Source of the DNA: Candidatus Gottesmanbacteria bacterium | Lineage (GTDB): Bacteria; Patescibacteriota; Microgenomatia; UBA10105; UBA927 | Length of the DNA stretch: 55,818 nt | Assembly: GCA_016218215.1 (NCBI GenBank) | Contig: JACREM010000047.1 | Span: 1-55,818 of the forward strand | Direction of reading: 5' to 3' | Made by a program: the position numbers and the translations under genes | The notes under the pieces: generated by a model | Seen by the model: only the letters and a program-made list of their open reading frames with translations | Told to the model about the DNA's origin: nothing | The model's database searches: none | Shown: in pieces, positions 23,950 through 33,148 of the stretch | Layout of the letters: each line of letters starts with the position of its first letter | Position numbering within the stretch: position 1 is the stretch's first letter

Positions 23950-26934
23950 ATGTACGACAGTATAAAAATAATTGGAGCAAAGCAGCATAATCTAAAGAAT
24001 GTTAATCTCACTCTGCCAAAGGGCAAACTTATTGTGTTTTCAGGTCTTTCGGGTTCCGGAAAGTCATCTCTTGCATTTGATACGATCTATGCTGAAGGAC
24101 AAAGACGGTACGTCGAGTCGCTCTCATCATACGCTCGTCAATTTTTGGGTGTGCTCGACAAGCCAGATGTAGATAGCATAGAAGGGTTGTCTCCTTCAAT
24201 CTCTATTGACCAAAAAACGACCTCTCATAATCCGCGGTCTACTGTTGGTACAGTGACGGAAATGTATGATTATCTTCGCCTCTTATTTGCGCGCATAGGG
24301 CATCCGCATTGCTCTCTTTGCGGACGCGAGATAGAGAGACAGACGAACCAACAGATTGTTTCACTGTGTATAGACCGCATGCTTGAACGATCCCACGAAT
24401 CTCCCATTGTTCGTATGCTTATTTTGTCTCCCGTTGTAAGGGATAGAAAAGGGGAATTTAGTGGGCTGTTTGCAAATGCAAAAGCGAAAGGGTATTCAGA
24501 CCTTCGTGTCGACGGCGTCATCATCGGACTTGACGAAGATATCGGGCTTATTAAAACAAACAAACACAGTATAGATATTGTCATTGATCGTATAATTGTG
24601 GATCGAGCGCTTGCACGCTCAATGAAACGCGGAAAGGATGAACGTGCGTCAGACAACGATAAAATGCTCTATAAAACATTTCGTAGCCGCGTAGCAGACT
24701 CCATAGAGCAGGCACTCAAGCTTTCAGATGGCCTTGTGACCGTGGCAGATGTCCAAGAATCAGGGTTTACGTTTCCCCAAAAACCCAAAGAAATGATTGA
24801 TTTGCTTTACTCAGAGCGTTTTGCCTGTCCGACGTGCGGCATTTCGCTTCCTGAGATTGAACCCAGGTCTTTTTCTTTTAACTCCCCGCACGGTGCGTGT
24901 GGGGACTGCACCGGCCTTGGAAAAATTCTCACCGTTGATCCTGATTCCGTTATGAATCCAATACTAACTCTTAGCGAGGGCGGCATCCTGCCTTTTGCGA
25001 GGACTTTTGAAAATGACACCTGGTACTCGCGCCTTGTTCGGACTGTCTGTGAAGAACACTCCATATCTATGAAGCAGGCCATAGGAACCCTCACACAAAA
25101 ACAGCGCGATATTCTTCTTCTTGGTACGGGAGAACGCATCTACAGCGTTTCCGGCACAAACAGGTTTGGCGAAAAAACAAGAATTGAAGAACAGTTTAAG
25201 GGGTTTATTTCAGAGTTAAAAGCCAGGCATGTATCCTCGGATTCTGAATGGGTAAAAAGTGAAATTGAAAAGTATATGCGGGAAGAAGTTTGCCCAACGT
25301 GCCATGGGGATAGGCTGAAAAGAGATGCGCTGACTGTAACGGTAGACGGTAAGAATATTGCGTTTGTCTCTAGCCTTTCCATCGGCGCTCTCCATGCATG
25401 GGTGAGTACTATAGGAACGATCATAAAAAATGATCAGGAAAAAATTATTGCTACATCGATCATAAAGGAGTTGAAGCTTCGGTCTAAATTTTTAGATGAA
25501 GTAGGGCTTGAGTATCTGAGCCTCTCGCGTGCAGCCATGACTCTTTCCGGTGGAGAAGCTCAGCGAATTCGCCTTGCTTCTCAGATTGGATCAGGACTGT
25601 CCGGAGTATTGTATGTCCTGGATGAACCGTCTATTGGTCTTCACCCACGGGATAACGCAAAACTTATTTCAACACTCAAAACTTTAAGAGATTTAGGAAA
25701 TACCGTCATAGTTGTCGAGCATGACCGCGAAATGATTATGGAAGCGGATTATCTTGTAGATTTCGGACCCGGAGCAGGAGAACACGGCGGAGCTATCATA
25801 GCAGAGGGAACTGTTGATGAAGTGATCAAAAATAAATACTCAATTACCGGAGCGTATCTTTCGGGTAAACGTAATCTCGACAGATTTTACAAACATCAAA
25901 AATTGCTTACGGATGAGACGAAATACCTCAAAATTTATGGCGCGAGTGAAAACAATTTAAAAAATCTGAACGTATCATTCCCCCTCGGACACTTTGTTAC
26001 AATCACTGGAGTATCCGGAAGCGGAAAATCAACGCTTATTGTAGAAACACTCTACAAAGCGCTTCAAAAAGAAAGAGGTATTCTATCCCGCGAAGCAGGG
26101 GCAGTGTACAAAAAACTAGAGGGAATTGAATTTTTAGATAAGGTCGTTCTTATCGATCAGTCTCCGATTGGAAGAACCCCGCGAAGCAACCCTGCCACGT
26201 ACACAGGTCTTTTTACACTTATACGCGATGTCTATTCCGAGATTCCGGAAGCAAAATTACGCGGATATAAGCCGGGAAGATTTTCATTTAATGTTTCCTC
26301 CAGAGGAGGAAAAGGCGGAAGATGTGAAGCGTGTGAAGGCGAAGGACAGCGAAAAATCGAGATGCAGTTTCTTTCGGATGTCTATGTAACATGTGAAGTC
26401 TGTCATGGACAGCGGTATAACATCGAGACTCTCGAAGTGCTCTATCGTGGCAAATCCATAGCTGGCGTTTTGGATATGACCATTGAAGATGCGTGTGATT
26501 TTTTTAGGCATCATCCTCTCATGAGAGAAAAATTAGAAACACTCGCATGTGTAGGGTTAGGGTATATGCATCTTGGTCAGAGCGCGACCACTCTTTCTGG
26601 AGGAGAGGCACAGAGAGTCAAGCTTGCCACGGAGCTCTCGCGTAGATCTACTGGGAAAACCATGTATATCCTCGACGAGCCTACAACCGGCCTTCATTTT
26701 GGAGATTTAGAAAAGCTTCTCGAAGTACTTTTTGCCCTGCGAGACAAGGGAAATAGTCTTATCGTGATTGAACACAATCTGGATGTTATTAAAAATAGCG
26801 ATTGGCTTATTGATCTCGGACCTGAGGGCGGGGACAATGGAGGTACTCTCGTCGCGGTTGGTACGCCAGATGACATAAAAAAGAACAAAAATTCCTACAC
26901 AGGCCAGTGTCTTAGTGAGAGTACAGAGATATGA
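23950..26934 (+). CDS. uvrA: UvrABC excision nuclease subunit A
   Basis: A 994-residue damage sensor with two ABC ATPase modules. The first has FSGLSGSGKSSLAFDTIYAE (near 30) and signature LSGGEAQRIRLASQIG (near 530); the second has TGVSGSGKSTLIVETLY (near 685) and LSGGEAQRVKLATELS (near 880). Zinc-binding Cys pairs are seen in ACPTCG ... GACGDC, in CPTCHGDRLK, and in GGRCEACEGEG ... CEVCHGQ. Both Walker B motifs (VLDEPSIGLH, ILDEPTTGLH) are intact. It ends in an ATGA overlap with a transglutaminase-like gene. Confidence 0.97.
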   Translation: MYDSIKIIGAKQHNLKNVNLTLPKGKLIVFSGLSGSGKSSLAFDTIYAEGQRRYVESLSSYARQFLGVLDKPDVDSIEGLSPSISIDQKTTSHNPRSTVGTVTEMYDYLRLLFARIGHPHCSLCGREIERQTNQQIVSLCIDRMLERSHESPIVRMLILSPVVRDRKGEFSGLFANAKAKGYSDLRVDGVIIGLDEDIGLIKTNKHSIDIVIDRIIVDRALARSMKRGKDERASDNDKMLYKTFRSRVADSIEQALKLSDGLVTVADVQESGFTFPQKPKEMIDLLYSERFACPTCGISLPEIEPRSFSFNSPHGACGDCTGLGKILTVDPDSVMNPILTLSEGGILPFARTFENDTWYSRLVRTVCEEHSISMKQAIGTLTQKQRDILLLGTGERIYSVSGTNRFGEKTRIEEQFKGFISELKARHVSSDSEWVKSEIEKYMREEVCPTCHGDRLKRDALTVTVDGKNIAFVSSLSIGALHAWVSTIGTIIKNDQEKIIATSIIKELKLRSKFLDEVGLEYLSLSRAAMTLSGGEAQRIRLASQIGSGLSGVLYVLDEPSIGLHPRDNAKLISTLKTLRDLGNTVIVVEHDREMIMEADYLVDFGPGAGEHGGAIIAEGTVDEVIKNKYSITGAYLSGKRNLDRFYKHQKLLTDETKYLKIYGASENNLKNLNVSFPLGHFVTITGVSGSGKSTLIVETLYKALQKERGILSREAGAVYKKLEGIEFLDKVVLIDQSPIGRTPRSNPATYTGLFTLIRDVYSEIPEAKLRGYKPGRFSFNVSSRGGKGGRCEACEGEGQRKIEMQFLSDVYVTCEVCHGQRYNIETLEVLYRGKSIAGVLDMTIEDACDFFRHHPLMREKLETLACVGLGYMHLGQSATTLSGGEAQRVKLATELSRRSTGKTMYILDEPTTGLHFGDLEKLLEVLFALRDKGNSLIVIEHNLDVIKNSDWLIDLGPEGGDNGGTLVAVGTPDDIKKNKNSYTGQCLSESTEI

Positions 26935-28727
26935 AATTTATTGAACGGGTGTTTACGTTTTTCATTCTTATATTTATTCCCCTTGGACACGTTTTCGCGG
27001 CTTCTGATTTTCTTGCAAATTATGATATTTCATACGCAGTTTCACCAAGCGGTAAAACCATCGTTACAGAAAATATTACCCTCATAAACAAAACATCCGG
27101 AACGTACCCAAAACAATATGCTATTACTCTTGATTCAACAGATATAAAAAATACTATCGCATACGATCCAAAAGGTATTGTTCCGATAGAAGCAAGAAGT
27201 TTAGAGGGAAAAACGATGCTTCTCCTAACTTTTAATACAAAAGTTGTCGGGATAGATAAGGCTTTGCCGTTCTCTCTTCGATTTGAAACAGATTCTGTAG
27301 CCCGAAAATTTGGGTCAATCTGGGAGATTTCAATTCCGGGCGTACCAAAAGATGAATCTATTGGCACCTATGATGTGAGGCTATCTGTGCCTGATAATTT
27401 CGGTGAAAATTCCTATGTATCGCCATCTCCTGTAGATGGAATGCACTGGACGAAAGCTACGCTTTCATATGGTGGTGTAAATGCGTCCTACGGAAAAAAA
27501 CAATCGTACAGCCTTTCGCTTTTATACCACCTAGTAAATTCTTCGACAAGAGAAAAAAACATGAGCATCACGCTTCCTCCAGACACCGCCTATCAACAAA
27601 TGCTTATTTCTTCTCTTGATCCGGAGGCCGCGAAGGTAGAGCGAGATCGTGATGGGAACTGGCTTGCACAATACACTGTGAAAGCAAACGAGAAGCTTGA
27701 TATATCAGCACAAATCTTAGCAACGGTGTATCCTTTTCCAAGAGAAAGTTACGGCAAAGATACTATAGTTTCACGGGACTATCTGGCTGAACGGCCGTTT
27801 TGGGAGGTGTCTGACCCGTCTATCGTTTCTCTGGGCGGAACATATAAAACACCCGAGCAAATATATACATACGTATCTACATTTCTTTCCTATGATTATA
27901 CAAGGGTATCTCTTGGTATTGACAGGCTTGGGGCCGTAGGAGCTTTACGTTCAAACGCTCAAGCGCTTTGCAATGAATTCACTGATCTTTTTATCGCAAT
28001 CGCAAGAGCATCGGGCATACCCGCGCGAAGAGTAGTAGGATATGGATACACGACAAATCCAAAAATTAAGCCCTTGTCACTTATCGTAGATGTTCTTCAT
28101 ACCTGGCCTGAGTACTTTGATGAAAAGCGAAGCGTTTGGATATCCGTAGACCCAACATGGGCAAATACCACTGGAGGCATAGATTATTTCAGGAAACTTG
28201 ATTTTTCACATATAGCATTTGCAATAAATGGGCTATCAAGCTCAGAACCAAAGGCTGCCGGGATGTATAAAAACGAAAAAATCCAATCAAAAGATGTTCT
28301 AGTGACACTGTCATCTGAAAAAATTGAAAGCAGTGAGTCACCATCCCTTGTTCTTTCGTTTCATCTTCCTCGTCAGGTGATAAGCGGCACATATGCCCGA
28401 GGGACTCTCGAACTTAAAAACACATCGGGTGTTGCGGTGCAGATAGAGGGTGTAAAAGTTGAATCTTTATCGCATCTTGTGAGTCTATCAAATTCAACGA
28501 CAGAAATCCCACCATTTGGGAATATTGTTCTCCCGATAACATATCCTCTCCCGTTCTTTCCGACAGTCACCCGCGACATATTTACAGCGAAAGCGGGAAG
28601 TAGTATGGCACGGGCAGAAGTGCTTTATATATCTGCCACGCTCGTTTTTACTGTGCTTCTTTCTCTTTTATCTATCGGCGGAATTATCTACATTATTTTT
28701 TTAATGCTGAGAAGAAAGCATGTGTAG
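26931..28727 (+). CDS. Membrane-anchored transglutaminase-like protein
   Basis: A 598-residue predicted extracytoplasmic protein. Signal peptide: residues 1-23 (FFILIFIPLGHVFA-A). A beta-rich N-terminal part (24-270) precedes a transglutaminase core: catalytic Cys near 347 (ALCNEFTDLF), His near 390 (HTWPEYF) and Asp near 407 (VDPTWAN). A beta domain follows, and a single transmembrane helix near 565-588 (SATLVFTVLLSLLSIGGIIY) with positive tail. The triad suggests a cysteine peptidase or cross-linking enzyme acting on the cell surface. Its place between uvrA (4-bp overlap) and uvrC is unexpected. Substrate unknown. Confidence 0.85.
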   Translation: MKFIERVFTFFILIFIPLGHVFAASDFLANYDISYAVSPSGKTIVTENITLINKTSGTYPKQYAITLDSTDIKNTIAYDPKGIVPIEARSLEGKTMLLLTFNTKVVGIDKALPFSLRFETDSVARKFGSIWEISIPGVPKDESIGTYDVRLSVPDNFGENSYVSPSPVDGMHWTKATLSYGGVNASYGKKQSYSLSLLYHLVNSSTREKNMSITLPPDTAYQQMLISSLDPEAAKVERDRDGNWLAQYTVKANEKLDISAQILATVYPFPRESYGKDTIVSRDYLAERPFWEVSDPSIVSLGGTYKTPEQIYTYVSTFLSYDYTRVSLGIDRLGAVGALRSNAQALCNEFTDLFIAIARASGIPARRVVGYGYTTNPKIKPLSLIVDVLHTWPEYFDEKRSVWISVDPTWANTTGGIDYFRKLDFSHIAFAINGLSSSEPKAAGMYKNEKIQSKDVLVTLSSEKIESSESPSLVLSFHLPRQVISGTYARGTLELKNTSGVAVQIEGVKVESLSHLVSLSNSTTEIPPFGNIVLPITYPLPFFPTVTRDIFTAKAGSSMARAEVLYISATLVFTVLLSLLSIGGIIYIIFLMLRRKHV

Positions 28728-28733
28728 ATACGT

Positions 28734-30077
28734 ATGCGATATACAAAAAATCAGCGGAAATTACTGCCAACTACCCCCGGAATTTATCAGTATTTTGACG
28801 CATCAGATAGTCTTTTATATATAGGAAAAGCCAAAAATCTTCGAAAAAGAGTAAGTCAATACTTTCTCGATACGAAGCACCTTGGAGAAAAAACTCACAT
28901 ACTCGTTTCTCAGATAGACTCAATTTCGATCATAGAGACTGAAAGCGAATTTGACGCTATACTGTTTGAATCTGAACTTATTCGTACACTTCAGCCAAAA
29001 TATAATATTCTCGCCAAGGACGATAAGAGTCCGCTGTATGTCCTTCTGACACTCCACGAAGAATTGCCGCACATTCTGTATATCCGTAAACACGATATTC
29101 AGCGTTTGTACATACGAAAAAAAGATGCGTTGTTCGGCCCATATCAATCAGCGCATATGATTCGGTCGCTCATGAGAACACTGCGGCATATTGTTCCGTT
29201 TTGTCTTCAAAAAAGACGGAACGGTAAACCGTGTTTTTCGTCTCACATTGGACTCTGCAGCCCATGCGCGTCAGAAATACAGGGTATGCCGGGGGGCAAA
29301 TTAAAACAGGAAAGCGTACGAGTATATAGATCCCATGTGATTACGTTAAAACATATTTTGTCGGGAAAATCAGACGTTGTCAGGCGATCATACGCAAGAG
29401 AGATGAACGCTCTTTCAAAACACTTGCACTACGAAGAGGCGCTCGTTATACGAAAACACATTGAATCCCTTGATGTACTTAAGCGAAGAAGATTTGATCC
29501 ATCTGTCTATACTCAAAGTGAACAAAAAATTGATGATATTTACCAGATGGAGCTCTCTGACACTCTGGAAGTACTACATAGATTTGGCATAACAATACAC
29601 TCACTAGAACGTATAGAATGCATAGACATTTCAAACACGCAAGGGACGCATGCGACAGGAGCATTGACAGTATCAATCGATGGTCGCATGACAGTGAGCG
29701 AATATCGAAAATTCCGTATCAGGACTGTACAGTCTCCAAATGATGTTCTTATGGTTTCTGAAGTTATGCGACGAAGGTTGTCTCATACCGAATGGCGGTT
29801 TCCCGAGCTTTTTGTGATAGACGGAGGGAAGGGACAGATCCAGGCTGCGTGTAGCGTACTTGATGAATACAGCTGCACTATTCCAATTATTGGTCTTGCC
29901 AAACGCTTTGAAACGATTCTTTACTACCACAGAAGAACTCAATCATTTCAAAGCATCAATCTTTCTTTCGATCGACCGGCTCTCCATCTTTTTCAGCGGA
30001 TACGCGATGAAGCTCACAGGTTTTCAAAATCATATCATTCCTTATTGCGTTCAAAAAGTATGACGCGGGAGTCTTGA
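28734..30077 (+). CDS. uvrC: UvrABC subunit C, without C-terminal HhH
   Basis: A 447-residue dual-incision nuclease. GIY-YIG domain (PGIYQYFDASDSLLYIGKAK, residues 15-34), the four-Cys cluster region (CLQKRRNGKPCFSSH then GLCSPC, near 160-185), UVR motif (MNALSKHLHYEEALVIRKH, near 225), and RNase H-like endonuclease (IDISNTQGTHATGAL, VIDGGKGQIQAA, RDEAHRFSK). The protein stops right after RDEAHRF, whereas most UvrC have about 600 residues with a final tandem HhH domain that helps the 5' incision. Translation ends at TGA in a gene-rich context, so this looks like a real short form rather than a frameshift. Confidence 0.93.
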   Translation: MRYTKNQRKLLPTTPGIYQYFDASDSLLYIGKAKNLRKRVSQYFLDTKHLGEKTHILVSQIDSISIIETESEFDAILFESELIRTLQPKYNILAKDDKSPLYVLLTLHEELPHILYIRKHDIQRLYIRKKDALFGPYQSAHMIRSLMRTLRHIVPFCLQKRRNGKPCFSSHIGLCSPCASEIQGMPGGKLKQESVRVYRSHVITLKHILSGKSDVVRRSYAREMNALSKHLHYEEALVIRKHIESLDVLKRRRFDPSVYTQSEQKIDDIYQMELSDTLEVLHRFGITIHSLERIECIDISNTQGTHATGALTVSIDGRMTVSEYRKFRIRTVQSPNDVLMVSEVMRRRLSHTEWRFPELFVIDGGKGQIQAACSVLDEYSCTIPIIGLAKRFETILYYHRRTQSFQSINLSFDRPALHLFQRIRDEAHRFSKSYHSLLRSKSMTRES

Positions 30078-30113
30078 GAATAGAGAGTAAATTTGTTAGC
30101 ATTGGATGACACC

Positions 30114-30518
30114 ATGAGATATCTTTTGAAGTTGTTTGTTTTTCATGCATTTGCACTGTGGGTCACGACAGAAATATATGCCGGATTTGTCATACGGGGC
30201 GGTTGGCAAACAATTTTTTTTGCCGGTCTTATACTCACAGTATTAACTCTCCTGGTAAAGCCTCTTTTAAAAATTCTCTTTATACCGGTAAATCTTCTGA
30301 CATTTGGATTATTTTCCTGGATAGTTAATGTTCTTGTTTTGTATATGCTGACTGTTATCATAAACACTGTGTATGTAAGACCCTGGATATTTATGGGTTT
30401 TACGTTCCAAGGGTTTGTCGTACCATCTACTCAGATTTCGTATCTGGCCTCTCTCATCGGGGCTACATTTATTATTACCGCTATATCAAACCTTCTTTTT
30501 GAAGTAACGGAAAGCTAA
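30114..30518 (+). CDS. YvlD/phage-holin-4-like membrane protein
   Basis: A 134-residue protein with four transmembrane helices: LKLFVFHAFALWVTTEIYAG, the IFFAGLILTVLTLLVKPLLK region, LFSWIVNVLVLYMLTVIINT, and LASLIGATFIITAISNLLF. This four-span form with VKPLLKILFIPVNLLTFGLF in the second and third helices is that of the YvlD (DUF360/holin superfamily IV) family, of unknown function. A TTG at 30093 would extend it by 7 residues; the ATG at 30114 is preferred. It sits between uvrC and yvcK. Confidence 0.8.
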   Translation: MRYLLKLFVFHAFALWVTTEIYAGFVIRGGWQTIFFAGLILTVLTLLVKPLLKILFIPVNLLTFGLFSWIVNVLVLYMLTVIINTVYVRPWIFMGFTFQGFVVPSTQISYLASLIGATFIITAISNLLFEVTES

Positions 30519-30523
30519 TCTCT

Positions 30524-31528
30524 ATGGCACGAATTTCTCATAAAAATATTGTCTGTATTGGCGGTGGTACCGGTACGTTTGTGGTGCTTAAAGGCTTAAA
30601 AGAATTTTATACAAACCTTTCGGCTATTGTCACCATGAGCGACAGTGGAGGAAGCAATAAACGCATTCGTGATGAATTTGGCCTCCTCCCAACGTCAGAC
30701 ATACGACAATGCTTCGTAGCACTTTCAAGCGAGAACGGCGGATCAGGACTTTTACGAAAACTCTTTATGTATCGGTTTGAAAAAGGTCAGGGTATCTCGG
30801 GGATGACATTTGGAAATTTATTTATGGCTGCTCTTTCTGATATTTTGGGTTCGCAAGAAGAAGCGATACGTCAAACAGGTAAGGTATTGAACATAAAGGG
30901 GCACGTTATACCGGTTTCTTTTACAGATACTAATCTTATTGCCGAATATGAAGATGGAACTACTTTAAGCGGTGAACATTTTATCGATGAGCCGCCCCAC
31001 GACGGCAAGACAAAAATTACTCATATCGCTCTCAGCCCAGAGGCAGTAGCAAATCCGGAGGCGTGTGACGCTATAGAAAAAGCCGATCTTATCGTATTAG
31101 GCCCTGGAGACCTTTATACGAGTCTCGTACCAAACTTACTGGTAAAAGATATTTCCCGCTCGATTCAACATGCCCGCGCAAAAAAAGTGTATGTACTAAA
31201 CCTTATGACAAAATCAGGTCAAACGTACGGATATAAAGCCTCAGACCACCTGCGAGTGGTGGAATCGTATGTTGGTCGTGTTTCGTCTATCATTCTTCAT
31301 GAGGGTCAATTTCCTGAGCATGCGCTTGATGTATATAAAAAGTACAACGAATTCCCCGTGAAAGATGATTTGAAAAGAGACAGTAGGGCTGTGAGAGGCG
31401 ACATCGTCAACAGAAAAATTGTGACAAAATCTAAAAGTGACGCTCTGGTGCGAAGCCTGATTCGCCACGATAGCGCAAGACTTGCCGGTATCATAATTGA
31501 TATACTAGAGGAAAGAGAAAAAGTATGA
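30524..31528 (+). CDS. yvcK: YvcK/CofD-like gluconeogenesis factor
   Basis: A 334-residue protein of the YvcK (GlmR) family. GGGTGTFVVLKGLKEF (near residue 12) is the nucleotide-binding loop, followed by SDSGGSNKRIRDEFGLLPTS (near 40), GLLRKLFMYRFEKGQGISGM, TFGNLFMAALSDILGS (near 98) and LIVLGPGDLYTSLVPNLLV (near 190). In Bacillus the family controls growth on gluconeogenic carbon sources and cell-wall precursor flux by binding UDP-GlcNAc. That fits a cell with the gluconeogenic cluster at 11668-18023. It overlaps secG by 4 bp. Confidence 0.9.
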   Translation: MARISHKNIVCIGGGTGTFVVLKGLKEFYTNLSAIVTMSDSGGSNKRIRDEFGLLPTSDIRQCFVALSSENGGSGLLRKLFMYRFEKGQGISGMTFGNLFMAALSDILGSQEEAIRQTGKVLNIKGHVIPVSFTDTNLIAEYEDGTTLSGEHFIDEPPHDGKTKITHIALSPEAVANPEACDAIEKADLIVLGPGDLYTSLVPNLLVKDISRSIQHARAKKVYVLNLMTKSGQTYGYKASDHLRVVESYVGRVSSIILHEGQFPEHALDVYKKYNEFPVKDDLKRDSRAVRGDIVNRKIVTKSKSDALVRSLIRHDSARLAGIIIDILEEREKV

Positions 31529-31737
31529 AAAACATTATTCTTATTATGCATATCATCGTATCTGTGTCGCTTATCGCGCTTGTGCTTTTACAATCAAGTA
31601 AAGGCGGACTATCAAGCTTTGGAGGCGGGGAGCTTTATAGAACAAAAAGAGGTGCGGAAAAAATCGTTTTTATGCTGACGATTATTTTTGCGTGCCTATT
31701 CCTTGCGACGTCCATTGCGAATATACTCATTCGCTGA
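31525..31737 (+). CDS. secG: Preprotein translocase subunit SecG
   Basis: A 70-residue protein with two transmembrane helices (residues 3-22 and 48-68) and the conserved cytoplasmic loop LLQSSKGGLSSFGGGELYRT. It assists SecYE in protein export. It shares an ATGA overlap with yvcK. Confidence 0.92.
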   Translation: MKNIILIMHIIVSVSLIALVLLQSSKGGLSSFGGGELYRTKRGAEKIVFMLTIIFACLFLATSIANILIR

Positions 31738-31739
31738 TT

Positions 31740-33080
31740 ATGTTCATATTGCGGAAAATTCGTCTCTTTTTTTGGGTCATTCGCATACTAGCGACAAAGT
31801 ACACAAAAGCTCTTGCAGGCGGATTTATCATCGGACTTTGCACTGCATTTCTTCTGTCTCAAATGCTTCCTCTCATAAAAATTACATTTTTTGCCCCGAT
31901 TGAACGAATAGGTATTGTGGGAGAGTTCACTCCCTCCACGCTTCCTCGAGAGCTTCAGGATAAAGTATCTGCAGGTCTGACCAGTCTTGCGCCAGATGGA
32001 AGCGCGAAAGAATCACTTGCTATCTCATGGGAGGCCACTGACTCTGGAAAAGTGTATATCTTTCACTTGAGGTCCGATCTTTTCTGGCACGACGGAAAAA
32101 AAGTTGAGGCAAATGATGTGAATTACAATATAAAAAATGTTACATTTTCTCCTATCGATAACAAAACCATACGAGTCATACTAACAGAATCTTACAGCCC
32201 GTTTCCAACCGTAGTAGCAAAACCACTGTTTAAAAAAGGCCTTATCGGATTTGGACCGTATAGAGTATCATCTATAAAACTTTCCGGCGACAGCGTGCAA
32301 TATCTTTTGCTTACCCCGAGATTTGAACGCCTGGGCATTTCCTATGAATACCGGTTTTATAAAACTCAATCTCAGGCCGTGTCGGCATTTAAGCGCGGAG
32401 ATGTCGATCGTATTAATGATCTGTCAGACGCATTATTGTTTTCTTCGTGGGGGACTGCAAATCTGACTGAGCAGGTGCTAAAAGACCGAATGGTAACACT
32501 TTTTTACAATACAAAGGACAGCATGCTAAAAGAGAAGCAGGTGCGTCAGATGCTCTCCTATGCAGTACCTGATCTTGGGGGCGAACGAGCATACTCTCCA
32601 ATAGGAAAAGGCTCATGGAGCTACACAGATAAAATAAGAAAGTACGATCCAAATACATCTCAGGCGTTAAAAATGGCGAAATCACTAGGAATTGCATCCG
32701 AATCATCGGAGCTGACTATAACAACATTTCCAGGCTATGTTGATGTAGCATCAAAAATAGCAACAGCTTGGACAAATATTGGAATCAAAACTTCTGTCCA
32801 GGTTGAAAACTCTCTCAGCGGTACCTTTCAGGTACTCTTGGGTGTACAGATCATTCCGCCTGATCCTGATCAATATCCATTCTGGCATTCTACTCAAACT
32901 GTAACAAACGTCACAGGGTATATAAATCAGAAAATTGATAAACTTTTGGAAGATGGCCGCGGAAAAAACCTCGATCCAGAAAACAGAAGGGTTGTGTACC
33001 AAACGTTTGCGCGTACACTAACAGAAGATGTCCCCGCTCTCTTTCTCTATTACCCTACAGTATATTCAATACACCGATAA
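31740..33080 (+). CDS. Solute-binding protein family 5 (OppA-like), membrane-anchored
   Basis: A 446-residue extracytoplasmic binding protein for peptides or similar ligands. The N-terminus has one hydrophobic helix (ALAGGFIIGLCTAFLLSQML, near 27-46) with positive residues before it and no lipobox Cys, so it is probably anchored by an uncleaved helix. SBP5 features: SWEATDSGKVYIFHLRSDLF (near 102), WHDGKKVEANDVNYNIK (near 120), IGFGPYRVSSIKL and FYKTQSQAVSAFKRGDVDRI. It is shorter than typical OppA (about 540). No ABC permease or ATPase of the peptide type is adjacent. ATG 31740 is chosen, 2 bp after secG; a longer frame would overlap secG. Confidence 0.82.
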   Translation: MFILRKIRLFFWVIRILATKYTKALAGGFIIGLCTAFLLSQMLPLIKITFFAPIERIGIVGEFTPSTLPRELQDKVSAGLTSLAPDGSAKESLAISWEATDSGKVYIFHLRSDLFWHDGKKVEANDVNYNIKNVTFSPIDNKTIRVILTESYSPFPTVVAKPLFKKGLIGFGPYRVSSIKLSGDSVQYLLLTPRFERLGISYEYRFYKTQSQAVSAFKRGDVDRINDLSDALLFSSWGTANLTEQVLKDRMVTLFYNTKDSMLKEKQVRQMLSYAVPDLGGERAYSPIGKGSWSYTDKIRKYDPNTSQALKMAKSLGIASESSELTITTFPGYVDVASKIATAWTNIGIKTSVQVENSLSGTFQVLLGVQIIPPDPDQYPFWHSTQTVTNVTGYINQKIDKLLEDGRGKNLDPENRRVVYQTFARTLTEDVPALFLYYPTVYSIHR

Positions 33081-33112
33081 TTTTTTTTCAGTAAAGTATC
33101 ATCTGCGGCATA

Positions 33113-33141
33113 TTCGGATACGTAAACGCATATGGTATACT
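33113..33141 (+). promoter_or_regulatory. Promoter of macA-like gene (leaderless geometry)
   Basis: TTCGGA (33113-33118), 17 bp, TATACT (33136-33141), 7 nt before GTG 33149. No SD is present. Confidence 0.45.
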
Positions 33142-33148
33142 TCACTCT

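Noticed and set aside
24046-24060. A further TTCGGGT-like match in uvrA
   Set aside because: It lies inside the Walker A coding region (GLSGSGKSS) and lacks the A/T-rich half of the motif.
28734-30077. uvrC frameshift causing the short protein
   Set aside because: Codons, domains and the end at RDEAHRF are continuous, and no HhH-like sequence follows in other frames within the 36-bp gap before the next gene.
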